Position numbers and translations under genes: made by a program. Of a stretch of DNA of 64,000 bases, positions 53,397 through 61,468 are shown piece after piece. The DNA comes from Pyrinomonadaceae bacterium. Its GTDB lineage: Bacteria; Acidobacteriota; Blastocatellia; Pyrinomonadales; Pyrinomonadaceae. Each line of letters starts with the position of its first letter. Position 1 is the stretch's first letter. The stretch is from contig DASUNM010000027.1 of NCBI GenBank assembly GCA_036277115.1, positions 1-64,000 on the forward strand. Direction: 5' to 3'. The notes under the pieces were generated by a model, which made no database searches, had not been told where the DNA came from, and saw nothing but the letters and a program-made list of their open reading frames with translations.

Positions 53397-55571
53397 TCAC
53401 TCAACGTAAAACGTCGTCTGCTGGGACACAGACTTGTGCGCGACCAGATCTTCAATCGTCACTTCGAGTACGTAAGCACCCGGCGGCAGGCGCGTGAGAT
53501 CGATTTCTGAAGCGAAAGGAACACGCGCGGGATCTGTATCCGTTGGCACTGAGAGCTTCGCAGTTGGGAGCGAGAGCACGGGGCGGCTGTCCCGGTAAAC
53601 CTGCACGCGGGCGGCGAGATTGGTCACGCGCGGGCTCGCCTGCGCGGCGTTGTAGACGAAGGTGATGAATCTCAGATGAGAACCGCGCCCGAACTTCCGA
53701 TCCACGCTCCACTGAATTCGTTCGGCGCTCGCGCTGTTCGCCGCCACGCTCTCAAGCCCGACCAGCAGACTGCTCATGGAAAGCTGGCGCGACGCGAGAT
53801 CAGGAATAACTATCCACTGCATCGCACTGCCCACCAGCCCGCTGGCATCGTCCCGCGCCGCGACGCGAACCTGATAGATTCCCGACTTTAGCGGAGCAGG
53901 ATAGTTGTAGATAACGTTCGAAGCAGTTCCCTGTGAAGTGGCCGCGGAAGCCCGGTTAACTTTAAGGCCCGTCCGGAAACTCGCAGCCGGTTTGCCCTGA
54001 TCGTTGAGAACCACGCCCGCGATTGTCACTCGTGCGGGATCCTTCCCTTCCTCGCCGTACGAGAGTGATTCCGCCGATGCTTGAACGGACGTGGTCAACA
54101 CGCTGCCGCTGGCAGGCGTGTCCAGATAGATCAAAGCAAGTTGCAGAGGAAATGCCTGCTTCGGATAAAAGTCCTTGAGCGCCTCCTGAATATCCGCGTC
54201 GGGCTGTTTCGCCCGCGTGTTCTTTCCGCTTTCTGCTTCCGACTTCCGTTCGTCCGTCGCCGAGGCGACTGTGCGTCTGTTCGTGAACCCGCGCGCGGAA
54301 CGCACGGTTAAGTCCGGACGCCCGATCACGCTCACCGTGATCTTTCTGAGCTTGTCGTCCTTTTCGTCGCCGGCTTCGGGACGCCAGGCGATAAGGTAAT
54401 AGCGCGACGTCTCGTCCAAGGCGACATTGATAAACTGATCGAACTCGTTCTGATTTCGTAAAGCGCGACCGCCAGTGTCCACCGCCAGCGAATGCAACGC
54501 GTCCTGCGTCGCGGCTATCTCGCGGAGGTTTGCATTCTCAAGCATGCCGCCGCTGTCGAAGGGCACGTTACCCGTCGCATCCAGCGCGCCGGAGATCAGA
54601 CCGCGCGCATCGATCGTATAGATCACCATGCCGGCGCGCCGCGCCTTGTCGGTAATTCGTCCGAGGCGGTCCCGGCCCACCTGACTGCGCGGGCCTGTGT
54701 CAGCCAGGAACCCATCGGAAATGAAGAAGGCGAGCTTGCTCCCCGGCATCTTTTCGACGGATTGAAGAAGCGTCTCGAGCGAGTAGTAGCTGCTGGAAGT
54801 GACCGCGCCGGCCTGTAGCAAAATCTGTCGCGCGCGATTAGTGACTTCGATTTCGCATTGCGCGCGGGCATTTCGCCTCGCGCCCGGCGGCTTGAGCGCC
54901 CACTTCAGACAATCCTGAACATAAAATTCGAAGACGTTCCGATCGTCTTTCTGCTCGATGGTAAGCGCCATGTATTCCGTCATCGGACTCCCGGGATTCT
55001 TTCCATAGTCGGTGACTGAGTTTGGCACGTGGCTAATGCGCGCGACGGCCGCGCGCAGAACCTCTTTGTTGTCGGTGAACTGTTGCAGAAATCCGATGTG
55101 GCCACTGGCAGAAGCGATCGCTACCAGATCGTTCTGACCCATTTGTTTATCGATGAAACTAAGAAGAGTTCTTCGCGTGCGGCCGAGGCCGTCGAGCGAA
55201 AGATGACGGTCGTCAATGAAAAAGACGATCGTGCGCCGCCGAACAGAAGTTGTGGCCGTACGATCTTCAGGCAGCGGATTATTTTGAGTTAGGCGCCGGG
55301 CTGACCGATCACGCGCGCTGCCCGCGACAATGCTTTCGAAGAACGAGATTGGAACCGGGCGACGATCCACCTGCAACTCGAAGTCTTCCTTCGTCAGTCC
55401 TTCCACGAAGCGACCTTGCTTATCAAAGACACTGACACCGGTCTGCACAAGCTCTGTGCTGATGCGCAAAACGTCATCGCTTTCCGGCTTGCGGTCCTGC
55501 TGGGCGACCAGTCCCTGTGCCAAGAGCAGCAGAACGACCACGCAGACAAAGAGTTTGCCGTTGACTCGCAT
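53397..55571 (-). CDS. VWA-domain protein of the acidobacterial VWFA-related family
   Basis: A 724-residue exported protein. The start at 55571 (MRVNGKLFVCVVVLLLLAQG) opens a signal peptide; the ATG upstream at 55607 is within GC-rich repeat-like DNA. The N-terminal beta domain (TELVQTGVSVFDKQGRFVEG) precedes a VWA-like domain whose metal site starts FFIDDRHLSLDGLGRTRRT, and the C-terminal half is beta-rich. This family (TIGR03436 type) is largely confined to acidobacteria and is of unknown function, perhaps protein-protein adhesion on the surface. Hypothetical and PKD genes lie upstream on the same strand. Confidence 0.9.
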   Translation of the reverse strand: MRVNGKLFVCVVVLLLLAQGLVAQQDRKPESDDVLRISTELVQTGVSVFDKQGRFVEGLTKEDFELQVDRRPVPISFFESIVAGSARDRSARRLTQNNPLPEDRTATTSVRRRTIVFFIDDRHLSLDGLGRTRRTLLSFIDKQMGQNDLVAIASASGHIGFLQQFTDNKEVLRAAVARISHVPNSVTDYGKNPGSPMTEYMALTIEQKDDRNVFEFYVQDCLKWALKPPGARRNARAQCEIEVTNRARQILLQAGAVTSSSYYSLETLLQSVEKMPGSKLAFFISDGFLADTGPRSQVGRDRLGRITDKARRAGMVIYTIDARGLISGALDATGNVPFDSGGMLENANLREIAATQDALHSLAVDTGGRALRNQNEFDQFINVALDETSRYYLIAWRPEAGDEKDDKLRKITVSVIGRPDLTVRSARGFTNRRTVASATDERKSEAESGKNTRAKQPDADIQEALKDFYPKQAFPLQLALIYLDTPASGSVLTTSVQASAESLSYGEEGKDPARVTIAGVVLNDQGKPAASFRTGLKVNRASAATSQGTASNVIYNYPAPLKSGIYQVRVAARDDASGLVGSAMQWIVIPDLASRQLSMSSLLVGLESVAANSASAERIQWSVDRKFGRGSHLRFITFVYNAAQASPRVTNLAARVQVYRDSRPVLSLPTAKLSVPTDTDPARVPFASEIDLTRLPPGAYVLEVTIEDLVAHKSVSQQTTFYVE

Positions 55572-55655
55572 TTGTTCTCGAGGGGTGGCCCGGGCGTCTC
55601 GCCCCATGAAATCACGCGCCAGATACGCGCGCTACTTCGACGTTCGTCCTTTGGA

Positions 55656-56306
55656 TTAAGTTGCCGCAGCCTTGGCCTGCTCAGGCGGTGATTGAGAGAG
55701 ACTGAGGGCCGCAGGCACGGGCAAGGTGCCCGGAAGTTTGATGGGTGAGAGTTTCTTTTCGACGATCACGTGACCCGCGTACGAGATAGTGCCTTTCACC
55801 TCGCAAGCCCCGGTTTGAATTTCCTGAATCGCTCCGCTTTGGATTTTCAGCACAAAGCCCTTCAAGGTGAAGACGAGCTTGACCGCGAACTGAATTTTCT
55901 TCAGCGGTACGTTCTTAAGCCGCATTTCCAGGTAAGGCTTTTGGTCGCAGTTGATCGTGTGTTGCGCCAGCTCGAGGTATTCCACTTTGTCGGGGGCGTT
56001 GCGGGATTTTTCGAGACGCGCGCGCAGGTCATCGACTTTCTTCCACGATGTGACGAGCACGTTCGGGAGCGGCACGTTGAACAGCTCGCAGATCTTCGGC
56101 CCAAGGTCACTGAGCGCCGCCGGAAACTTTACGTCTTTTACTTCTTCTTTGATCCGCTTCTGAACAGCGTCCCACCGATCTGTTTTCGGATCGGGCTCGC
56201 CGGGTTTGGGGAGTTCGAAAACATCGCCGATCGTTGTCGTGGGCTGAAGGGCCGCCGTGGGTTCGGCGGTGGTCGTAGCTTCAATCGTGGTCGTGGGTTC
56301 AGCCAT
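55656..56306 (-). CDS. Protein of unknown function with Thr-rich start
   Basis: A 216-residue protein. A Thr/Pro/Ala-rich start (MAEPTTTIEATTTAEPTAAL) has no signal peptide. The mid-region has helices (RWDAVQKRIKEEVKDVKFPA, VDDLRARLEKSRNA) and the C-terminal half is beta-rich (VFTLKGFVLKIQSGAIQEIQ, YAGHVIVEKKLSPIKLPGTL), with two cysteines. TCTCC upstream on the plus strand gives GGAGA for the ribosome binding site. The gene begins 9 bases after the PKD gene stop, so they are co-transcribed. No family is recognised. Confidence 0.72.
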   Translation of the reverse strand: MAEPTTTIEATTTAEPTAALQPTTTIGDVFELPKPGEPDPKTDRWDAVQKRIKEEVKDVKFPAALSDLGPKICELFNVPLPNVLVTSWKKVDDLRARLEKSRNAPDKVEYLELAQHTINCDQKPYLEMRLKNVPLKKIQFAVKLVFTLKGFVLKIQSGAIQEIQTGACEVKGTISYAGHVIVEKKLSPIKLPGTLPVPAALSLSQSPPEQAKAAAT

Positions 56307-56315
56307 TTCTTCTCC

Positions 56316-57767
56316 TTAGATTTCGATTATCTGCCGGTCTTCAGGTTCAGGCGAATTCGTCACCAGGCGCGGCTGGTCCGTGGTGACGGAATAGTCGCCG
56401 CCTGAGACATTTCTATCCAATACCATCTCAAAATTAATCGGCAGTGCGCCTTTCTCGGTCGCAACCGCCGCCACTCCGTGGTCTGCAAAGGGCGCGAATG
56501 TTGGCTGGGTCGCAAATAGAAGTCCCGATGCCTGGTAAAGCAGAAATAGAACTACCGCCGCAATCAGCAGGTACCACCACTTATTACCTGAAGTCGCGTC
56601 ATTAGGATTTGGAGTGCCGAAAGGTGACGACGAAGGTGTTTCGCTTCCCGTCACCGTTGTTCCGTTTGAGCCGGACGGTGACGAACCGGGCGAAGACGAT
56701 CCATCACCTGGAGAAGGTGATCCGTTGCCCGGGGAAGGCGCCGGCGAGTTACTCGCTGTCGGTGAAGTAATGGGCGTCGGCGATGGACTTGTACCAGGCG
56801 ATGGCGCCGGCGTCGGTGTGGGACTGGGATCCGGATCTGTGGTCTGGTTAGGACGTCCTACTCTCAACACCGCCGGTGCACTTGTCGCGCTCACGGTTTG
56901 ATTGTTCGCGATTTGTCTGACCTGCACATAAGGTCGATAGACGCCTCGGGTCTTGTACGTGTGCTTTGACTGCGGATCAGTTTGCCAGGACGTTCGCCCC
57001 CCGTCGCCAAAATTGAACAGGTAACGCGCATCGTCGCGTGCGGGCGATGCCTTCGCGGTGAAAGTAACCGGCGTTCCCTGTCGCGCCGGCATCGGTTCAG
57101 TGGTCAGCGTAACGGATACATTGCGGCGCGGGTCAACACGGCGCGGGTCAACAACCGATCCCGGCGTCACCTCAAGCGGGATACGCGCACTGCCGCCGAC
57201 GCGACTGTTGCCGTCACTGATATCTACGTACGCGAGATACTTCCCGGCCGGCGCGTAGCGGTGTTGCGCACTCCGGCTGCTTTGCCAATTACTCGACGAC
57301 CCGTCGCCAAACACAAACTGATACTGAATGTTGGGACAGCTTTCAGAAAGCTGGGCTGAGAACGTGACCGCCTCTCGTTCGCGAACCGAACTCGCGGAGG
57401 CGCTCAAGGTGACAGTTGGCTGACACCGCCGGCGGGATTTGACGTCTACTGAGTAAGTGTAATTTCCGACGGCTTGATAAACGTGAGTGGCCTGAGGGCC
57501 AGTCATCACTTGTTGCCGACGGTCACCGAAGTAAAGCGTAACCACGTAATCAGACAGCACGCTGGCGGGCGAGAGCGTGAAGGTCACTTTGGTGCCCAGC
57601 GGCACGCGCGGTTTGTCAGCCCTGACACGAACTTGCGGAGTCCCTGGCGACGACGCAACCGAGCCCGGACGCAGATTTACTGTTGGAGGTTGTTGTTGCG
57701 AGCCAACGGCTTCACACAACACGACCAGACACAGAACGGGCAAGAGAAACCGAGCCTGACGACGCAT
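56316..57767 (-). CDS. PKD-domain membrane protein
   Basis: A 483-residue protein with a signal peptide (cleavage near AVGSQ), three PKD-like beta-sandwich modules (about 40-110, 115-200, 210-300; signatures LYFGDRRQQ, FVFGDGSSSNWQ and FNFGDGGRTSWQ), a long Pro/Ser/Thr/Gly linker (about 310-390), one transmembrane helix (WWYLLIAAVVLFLLYQASGL) and a 70-residue C-terminal cytoplasmic or surface domain. PKD modules usually act as spacers or adhesion modules. It is co-directional with the 216-residue gene (9 bases apart) and the VWA gene. Confidence 0.87.
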   Translation of the reverse strand: MRRQARFLLPVLCLVVLCEAVGSQQQPPTVNLRPGSVASSPGTPQVRVRADKPRVPLGTKVTFTLSPASVLSDYVVTLYFGDRRQQVMTGPQATHVYQAVGNYTYSVDVKSRRRCQPTVTLSASASSVREREAVTFSAQLSESCPNIQYQFVFGDGSSSNWQSSRSAQHRYAPAGKYLAYVDISDGNSRVGGSARIPLEVTPGSVVDPRRVDPRRNVSVTLTTEPMPARQGTPVTFTAKASPARDDARYLFNFGDGGRTSWQTDPQSKHTYKTRGVYRPYVQVRQIANNQTVSATSAPAVLRVGRPNQTTDPDPSPTPTPAPSPGTSPSPTPITSPTASNSPAPSPGNGSPSPGDGSSSPGSSPSGSNGTTVTGSETPSSSPFGTPNPNDATSGNKWWYLLIAAVVLFLLYQASGLLFATQPTFAPFADHGVAAVATEKGALPINFEMVLDRNVSGGDYSVTTDQPRLVTNSPEPEDRQIIEI

Positions 57768-57945
57768 GATCGAGACCGAGGGTTTGTAGTGGGCACTCTT
57801 ACGCTTGCGGCAACGCCGCGAAGATATGCTCGTGGCAGGCCAAAGTCAATGCGGGCATTAGCGATGAAGCCCAAAGAGCGGTCGTTACGCCGGCGAACCC
57901 TACCTGCAATGCACTCAGCTGATTGCAACTCCGAAAACCATTTCA

Positions 57946-58248
57946 TCACTCACGGTGTACTCCCCGAGCCACAATTTCGAGTCGGGCGGGGTCGTCATCA
58001 TCTGAGTTTGTGAACACAAACCGACGGTAGGGAGGAGGAGACTCCATCTCACTCAAGGAATAGAGCAACATGCCTTCCGCCTGATGCGCGTCAACTGTTT
58101 GCACTCCGGTGAAACTAAAAGCGACGGCGTGACCCTCGATTGTTTCGATATCAACTTGTAGCCGTTCATTCTCTTGATGAACACGCTTTACCACGGCATC
58201 GTGAACATCGTCAGTGTAGTGGTAGCCGATGAAAGAGCCTTTTTCCAT
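57946..58248 (-). CDS. Small protein of unknown function
   Basis: A 100-residue protein starting at 58248 (MEKGSFIGYHYTDDVHDAVV); a longer frame to 58299 is possible. It has alternating strands and charged residues (RVHQENERLQVDIETIEGHA, YSLSEMESPPPYRRFVFTNS), then DDDDPARLEIVARGVHRE. No signal peptide, cysteines or known motif. It lies between the PKD gene and the 294-residue gene below, all minus strand. Not recognised. Confidence 0.6.
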   Translation of the reverse strand: MEKGSFIGYHYTDDVHDAVVKRVHQENERLQVDIETIEGHAVAFSFTGVQTVDAHQAEGMLLYSLSEMESPPPYRRFVFTNSDDDDPARLEIVARGVHRE

Positions 58249-58344
58249 GCATCTGCTTGCGGGGCTTGCCGGAGCATCGCCGACGTCCTTTTTCTTCAAA
58301 TTCAGAACGGTCGGCAGTCAGATTTCTGTTTCAGCAAAAATTGC

Positions 58345-59229
58345 TCAACTTAAATTGAAGCTGTATCCAGGATTCAGGTGTTGGTGCCTCAGCAAGATCT
58401 GATGAATATTAAACGGATGCGTGGGGTTACCCGTGAAATGGTTTCTGAGAACTTGAAAGATGTGGCCGAGGCCGCCGGCGTCATCAATATCGATGTCGGC
58501 GACGAACTCATCGCCCTTCCTAAAGAAGGTCACCTGCAGGTTTCCAAAATGATCGTCGGTTTTGAAACTGTCGACATCCTCGAATCCTTCGAAACCTGGG
58601 GGGAGTTTGTGCAACCTTCCGTCAACCTTGTGGAACAGCCCGGTGTTGATGCTGTTTATCACTTCTTCCCTAAGTTCCCTGTCAACGAATGCGAAAAATC
58701 GATCTCCGCGTAACTCTCTGATCTCTTTAATCAGCGAGAGGACTGATTTGTTATTGCTGAACCTTGTCGCCAAAGATTTCCGGGCGATATTCATCACGCC
58801 GCCGCGGCGGATGTCGTCCAGCGCACTGTATAGCGTGTCGCCCGTTTTGTTTTCGAAACCCAGCACAAGGGGACTGTTGGTCAAAAGCGTGCGTAGTTCC
58901 TTCACCAGGTTCGGAAAGGTCGGGAACTTAACGCTGACGATCTTTGAGATGTCCACCGGAAATGGGAAAGACATCTCAGTCACGCCACCAGTGTCCACGG
59001 TGACAATCCGACCGACAGGGTGATACGACGGAGGGTCTATCGAAATCTGATAAATACCCTGCGACCCCGTGTGGAGCTTAGAGATGTTGATGATCTTAGA
59101 AGCATCAATGCTTCTAAAAACAGGCTTATGGTCCAAGTGAAGGTTACTCATAAAAATGTCAACATTCTCCTTGAGCCGCTTTCCAAAAACGTCGACGAGA
59201 TCCAGTTTTAGTTTGCCTGTTTGAGCCAT
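58345..59229 (-). CDS. Protein of unknown function with an N-terminal beta-sandwich
   Basis: A 294-residue protein. The start at 59229 (MAQTGKLKLDLVDVFGKRLK) is supported by GGAG 9 bases upstream. The first 100 residues look like a regulatory-type beta-sandwich (LDLVDVFGKRLKENVDIFMS, YQISIDPPSYHPVGRIVTVD). The middle is helical (TLYSALDDIRRGG, SLIKEIRELRGDRFFAFVDR). The C-terminal 70 residues form a distinct module (FVADIDIDDAGGLGHIFQVL, GNPTHPFNIHQILLRHQHLN). No signal peptide is seen. It follows the subunit-3-like gene by 19 bases. Function unknown. Confidence 0.72.
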   Translation of the reverse strand: MAQTGKLKLDLVDVFGKRLKENVDIFMSNLHLDHKPVFRSIDASKIINISKLHTGSQGIYQISIDPPSYHPVGRIVTVDTGGVTEMSFPFPVDISKIVSVKFPTFPNLVKELRTLLTNSPLVLGFENKTGDTLYSALDDIRRGGVMNIARKSLATRFSNNKSVLSLIKEIRELRGDRFFAFVDRELREEVINSINTGLFHKVDGRLHKLPPGFEGFEDVDSFKTDDHFGNLQVTFFRKGDEFVADIDIDDAGGLGHIFQVLRNHFTGNPTHPFNIHQILLRHQHLNPGYSFNLS

Positions 59230-59248
59230 CTTGAGATTCTCCTTCGGA

Positions 59249-59785
59249 TTAAGGTTCGACCGGTCGGTCGTCATGCTGCCGCCAAAGCGGGGGAGGTGGC
59301 GCTGTCAAGATCTCGGGATGATCCACGCTTACACCGGCGTAACCCAAGTCAGGCCAGGTTAGATCGCTGGCGTAGTATGTCGAGGCCGAAACATTAACGA
59401 AAGCCGCGTAGATGTTGCGCCCCTGCTGCCTGTTGCTCGAACGGAGCTGTTCGAGCGTCTTCCGGCGATTGGCGAGCGTCTGGTGCGAAAAGGGCGTCAC
59501 ATTCCCGCCGGCGATGAGGTTAAAGAGCCTTGTCTCGGCGAGGAGCAGCGCCGTCAGGAACGCCTCGCGCTGGCCGGAGCGTTGGTAGTTGAGAAAGTCG
59601 TCCACCGTCTCAATAAACTTCGGCGCTTTGACGAGGAAGTTCTCGCCGAGTACGGCCTCAGCGACGGCGAAGAGGATGAGCGCCGTCTTCGCGTCGAGGT
59701 TTTCGAGGCCGGTCGTCTTGACCCCGGCTCGCTTCTTCGGGTCGGCCAGCGCGCTTAACGTGTTTAGTAACCCGGCCATGGCCAT
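59249..59785 (-). CDS. Gluconate 2-dehydrogenase subunit 3-like protein
   Basis: A 178-residue protein. The start at 59785 (MAMAGLLNTLSALADPKKRA) overlaps the GMC gene stop by 22 bases, so the two are translationally coupled. The helical pattern (KTALILFAVAEAVLG, FIETVDDFLNYQ, SGQREAFLTALLLAETRLFN) and the end TYYASDLTWPDLGYAG match the small subunit that accompanies membrane or periplasmic GMC dehydrogenases. Those usually carry a twin-arginine signal; this one has none. It probably binds the GMC protein as a chaperone or escort subunit. Confidence 0.78.
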   Translation of the reverse strand: MAMAGLLNTLSALADPKKRAGVKTTGLENLDAKTALILFAVAEAVLGENFLVKAPKFIETVDDFLNYQRSGQREAFLTALLLAETRLFNLIAGGNVTPFSHQTLANRRKTLEQLRSSNRQQGRNIYAAFVNVSASTYYASDLTWPDLGYAGVSVDHPEILTAPPPPLWRQHDDRPVEP

Positions 59786-61386
59786 GTACCTCCTTGCTGG
59801 TGGTTGAGCGTAAAAGGCGCGTTGTCGGTCTGCCGGCAAATCTCTTTCGCGCCCCACAGCGCGAGTGCGTAGATAGTCACCTGGGGATTCGCGCCGAGCG
59901 CCGTCGGAAAGATCGAGGCGTCCAACACCCAAAGGTTTTTCTTTCCCGTGAACGTGAAGTCGTTGTTGACGCAGCGGCGCTTCTCATCCTTGTGCATCTG
60001 GCACCCGCCCATGACGTGGACGGTAAAGATGGTAGAGCGCTGCGGCTCGGCGAACTGGATCTTCCTGATCTCGGCGAAGTCGGCCTCACTTCGGACCTCG
60101 AGCGGCGGATTGCGCATGACGTAGACCGAGGACGCGCCGGCGGCGAGGTGGATGCGGCACATCTCGACGAGGCTCTCCCGCATCGGCCCGACGTTGGCTT
60201 CGGGGATGACGTAGTCGAGCACGGGGTCGCCTTTGTCGAGCGTAACGGTGCCGTAATCCTCGTCACCGAAGCCGGTCGTGTGGTGCGCGTAGGAGATCGC
60301 GCCCCTGGGGTAGTAATCGCGCAGGATGCGATGCAACTCATCCCCGTGCTGGAGTGTCGCGGAGGCCGAGAAAACGGGGTAGAACGAGCCTGTTTCAATG
60401 AGGTAGCCCGTCGGGCCCGGCGCAAACTTTGGCGTCCACATGTTGTCAGGTACGCCGTACGCGGGGTGCGTATTTTCCGGATACCTGCCAATGGTGATGG
60501 TGACAGGGTGGATGTGCGTGTTCTTGCCGACCTGCTTGTTGGGAAGGTTGAGCTTCGAGCGCAAGAGGATGGCCGGTGTGCCAATCGCCCCCGCGGCGAG
60601 CACGACGCCTTTCGTCGGCTTGACGATGAGTGTGCCTCCGGTCGGGCGGTTCTTGCCGTCAATGAAATGGCAGTGGACTTCGGTGATACGGTCATTGGTT
60701 CCGACGAGCTTATCAACCTTCGTGTCGGTGTAGACGGATGCACCTTTCGCGACAGCGTCGGGGAGCCACTTTACGAAGCCGCTCATCTTGCGGTCGTATG
60801 GACAGCCTACGCCGCAACTCCCGCACTCGCGGCATTGGTGCGTGTTGTTCGGCAGGTTGTCGTGGGGAATGCCGAGGTGATCGCACCCCTCCATGAATTT
60901 TTTCGCCGAGGTGTTGTACTTATCGTTGCGGACGATGGGTAGATAGTTGACGACCTCGCGCAGGTACGGTTCGAGGTTCTGCCGCGTGAAAGGCAAGCCG
61001 CGCTTCTGCCACTCGTCGAGCGTTTCTAAACGCGGTGGCAGACAGGCTGACCAGTTGACCGCGGTTCCGCCGCCGAGACAGCGCCCCTGCAAGACCTTGA
61101 CGCCCCCATTCTTGGTGAGACGCGTCGCGCCCTCCTGATAGAGCAGCTTGTACATCTCGACTTCGCGCTCGTTAAGCATTTTCCGCACGTGCGACGGGCC
61201 GCCATGCCCCGGCTCCTTCGGGATGTTCGGTCCCTCTTCCAGCACGGTCACGACGAAGCCGGCCTCGGCCAGCTTCAGCGCGCAAACGCCGCCCGCTGCG
61301 CCCGATCCGATGACGCAGAAGTCAGGCATCAACGTCCAGTCCTGCGGCGGAAGAAGGTTCCGGCCTTCGACAATTTTCCCTGCCAT
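59764..61386 (-). CDS. GMC-family FAD oxidoreductase with a four-cysteine cluster
   Basis: A 540-residue flavoenzyme that would oxidise an alcohol or sugar. GGAGG lies 6 bases before the ATG at 61386. The ADP-binding motif is FCVIGSGAAGGVCALKLAEA, the GMC signature LQGRCLGGGTAVNWSACLPP and the C-terminal active region VMGGCQMHKDEKRR and GANPQVTIYALALWGAKEIC. An insertion, CRECGSCGVGC (Cys185, 188, 191, 195), could hold a 4Fe-4S cluster, as in some cholesterol-oxidase-like GMC proteins. No signal peptide. With the subunit-3-like gene it probably makes an electron-donating dehydrogenase; the acceptor is unknown. Confidence 0.9.
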   Translation of the reverse strand: MAGKIVEGRNLLPPQDWTLMPDFCVIGSGAAGGVCALKLAEAGFVVTVLEEGPNIPKEPGHGGPSHVRKMLNEREVEMYKLLYQEGATRLTKNGGVKVLQGRCLGGGTAVNWSACLPPRLETLDEWQKRGLPFTRQNLEPYLREVVNYLPIVRNDKYNTSAKKFMEGCDHLGIPHDNLPNNTHQCRECGSCGVGCPYDRKMSGFVKWLPDAVAKGASVYTDTKVDKLVGTNDRITEVHCHFIDGKNRPTGGTLIVKPTKGVVLAAGAIGTPAILLRSKLNLPNKQVGKNTHIHPVTITIGRYPENTHPAYGVPDNMWTPKFAPGPTGYLIETGSFYPVFSASATLQHGDELHRILRDYYPRGAISYAHHTTGFGDEDYGTVTLDKGDPVLDYVIPEANVGPMRESLVEMCRIHLAAGASSVYVMRNPPLEVRSEADFAEIRKIQFAEPQRSTIFTVHVMGGCQMHKDEKRRCVNNDFTFTGKKNLWVLDASIFPTALGANPQVTIYALALWGAKEICRQTDNAPFTLNHQQGGTWPWPGY

Positions 61387-61468
61387 CATTCACCTCCTCA
61401 CGAGATCGGACACTACCGGCCGTCTTCCACTCAGCCGGAAGATGATTCGTTCGTTCATACTCACTCCC

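Noticed and set aside
59794..60942. 382-codon plus-strand frame opposite the GMC gene
   Set aside because: The composition is that of an antisense shadow of a high-GC gene, with no family features; the GMC motifs on the other strand are unmistakable.
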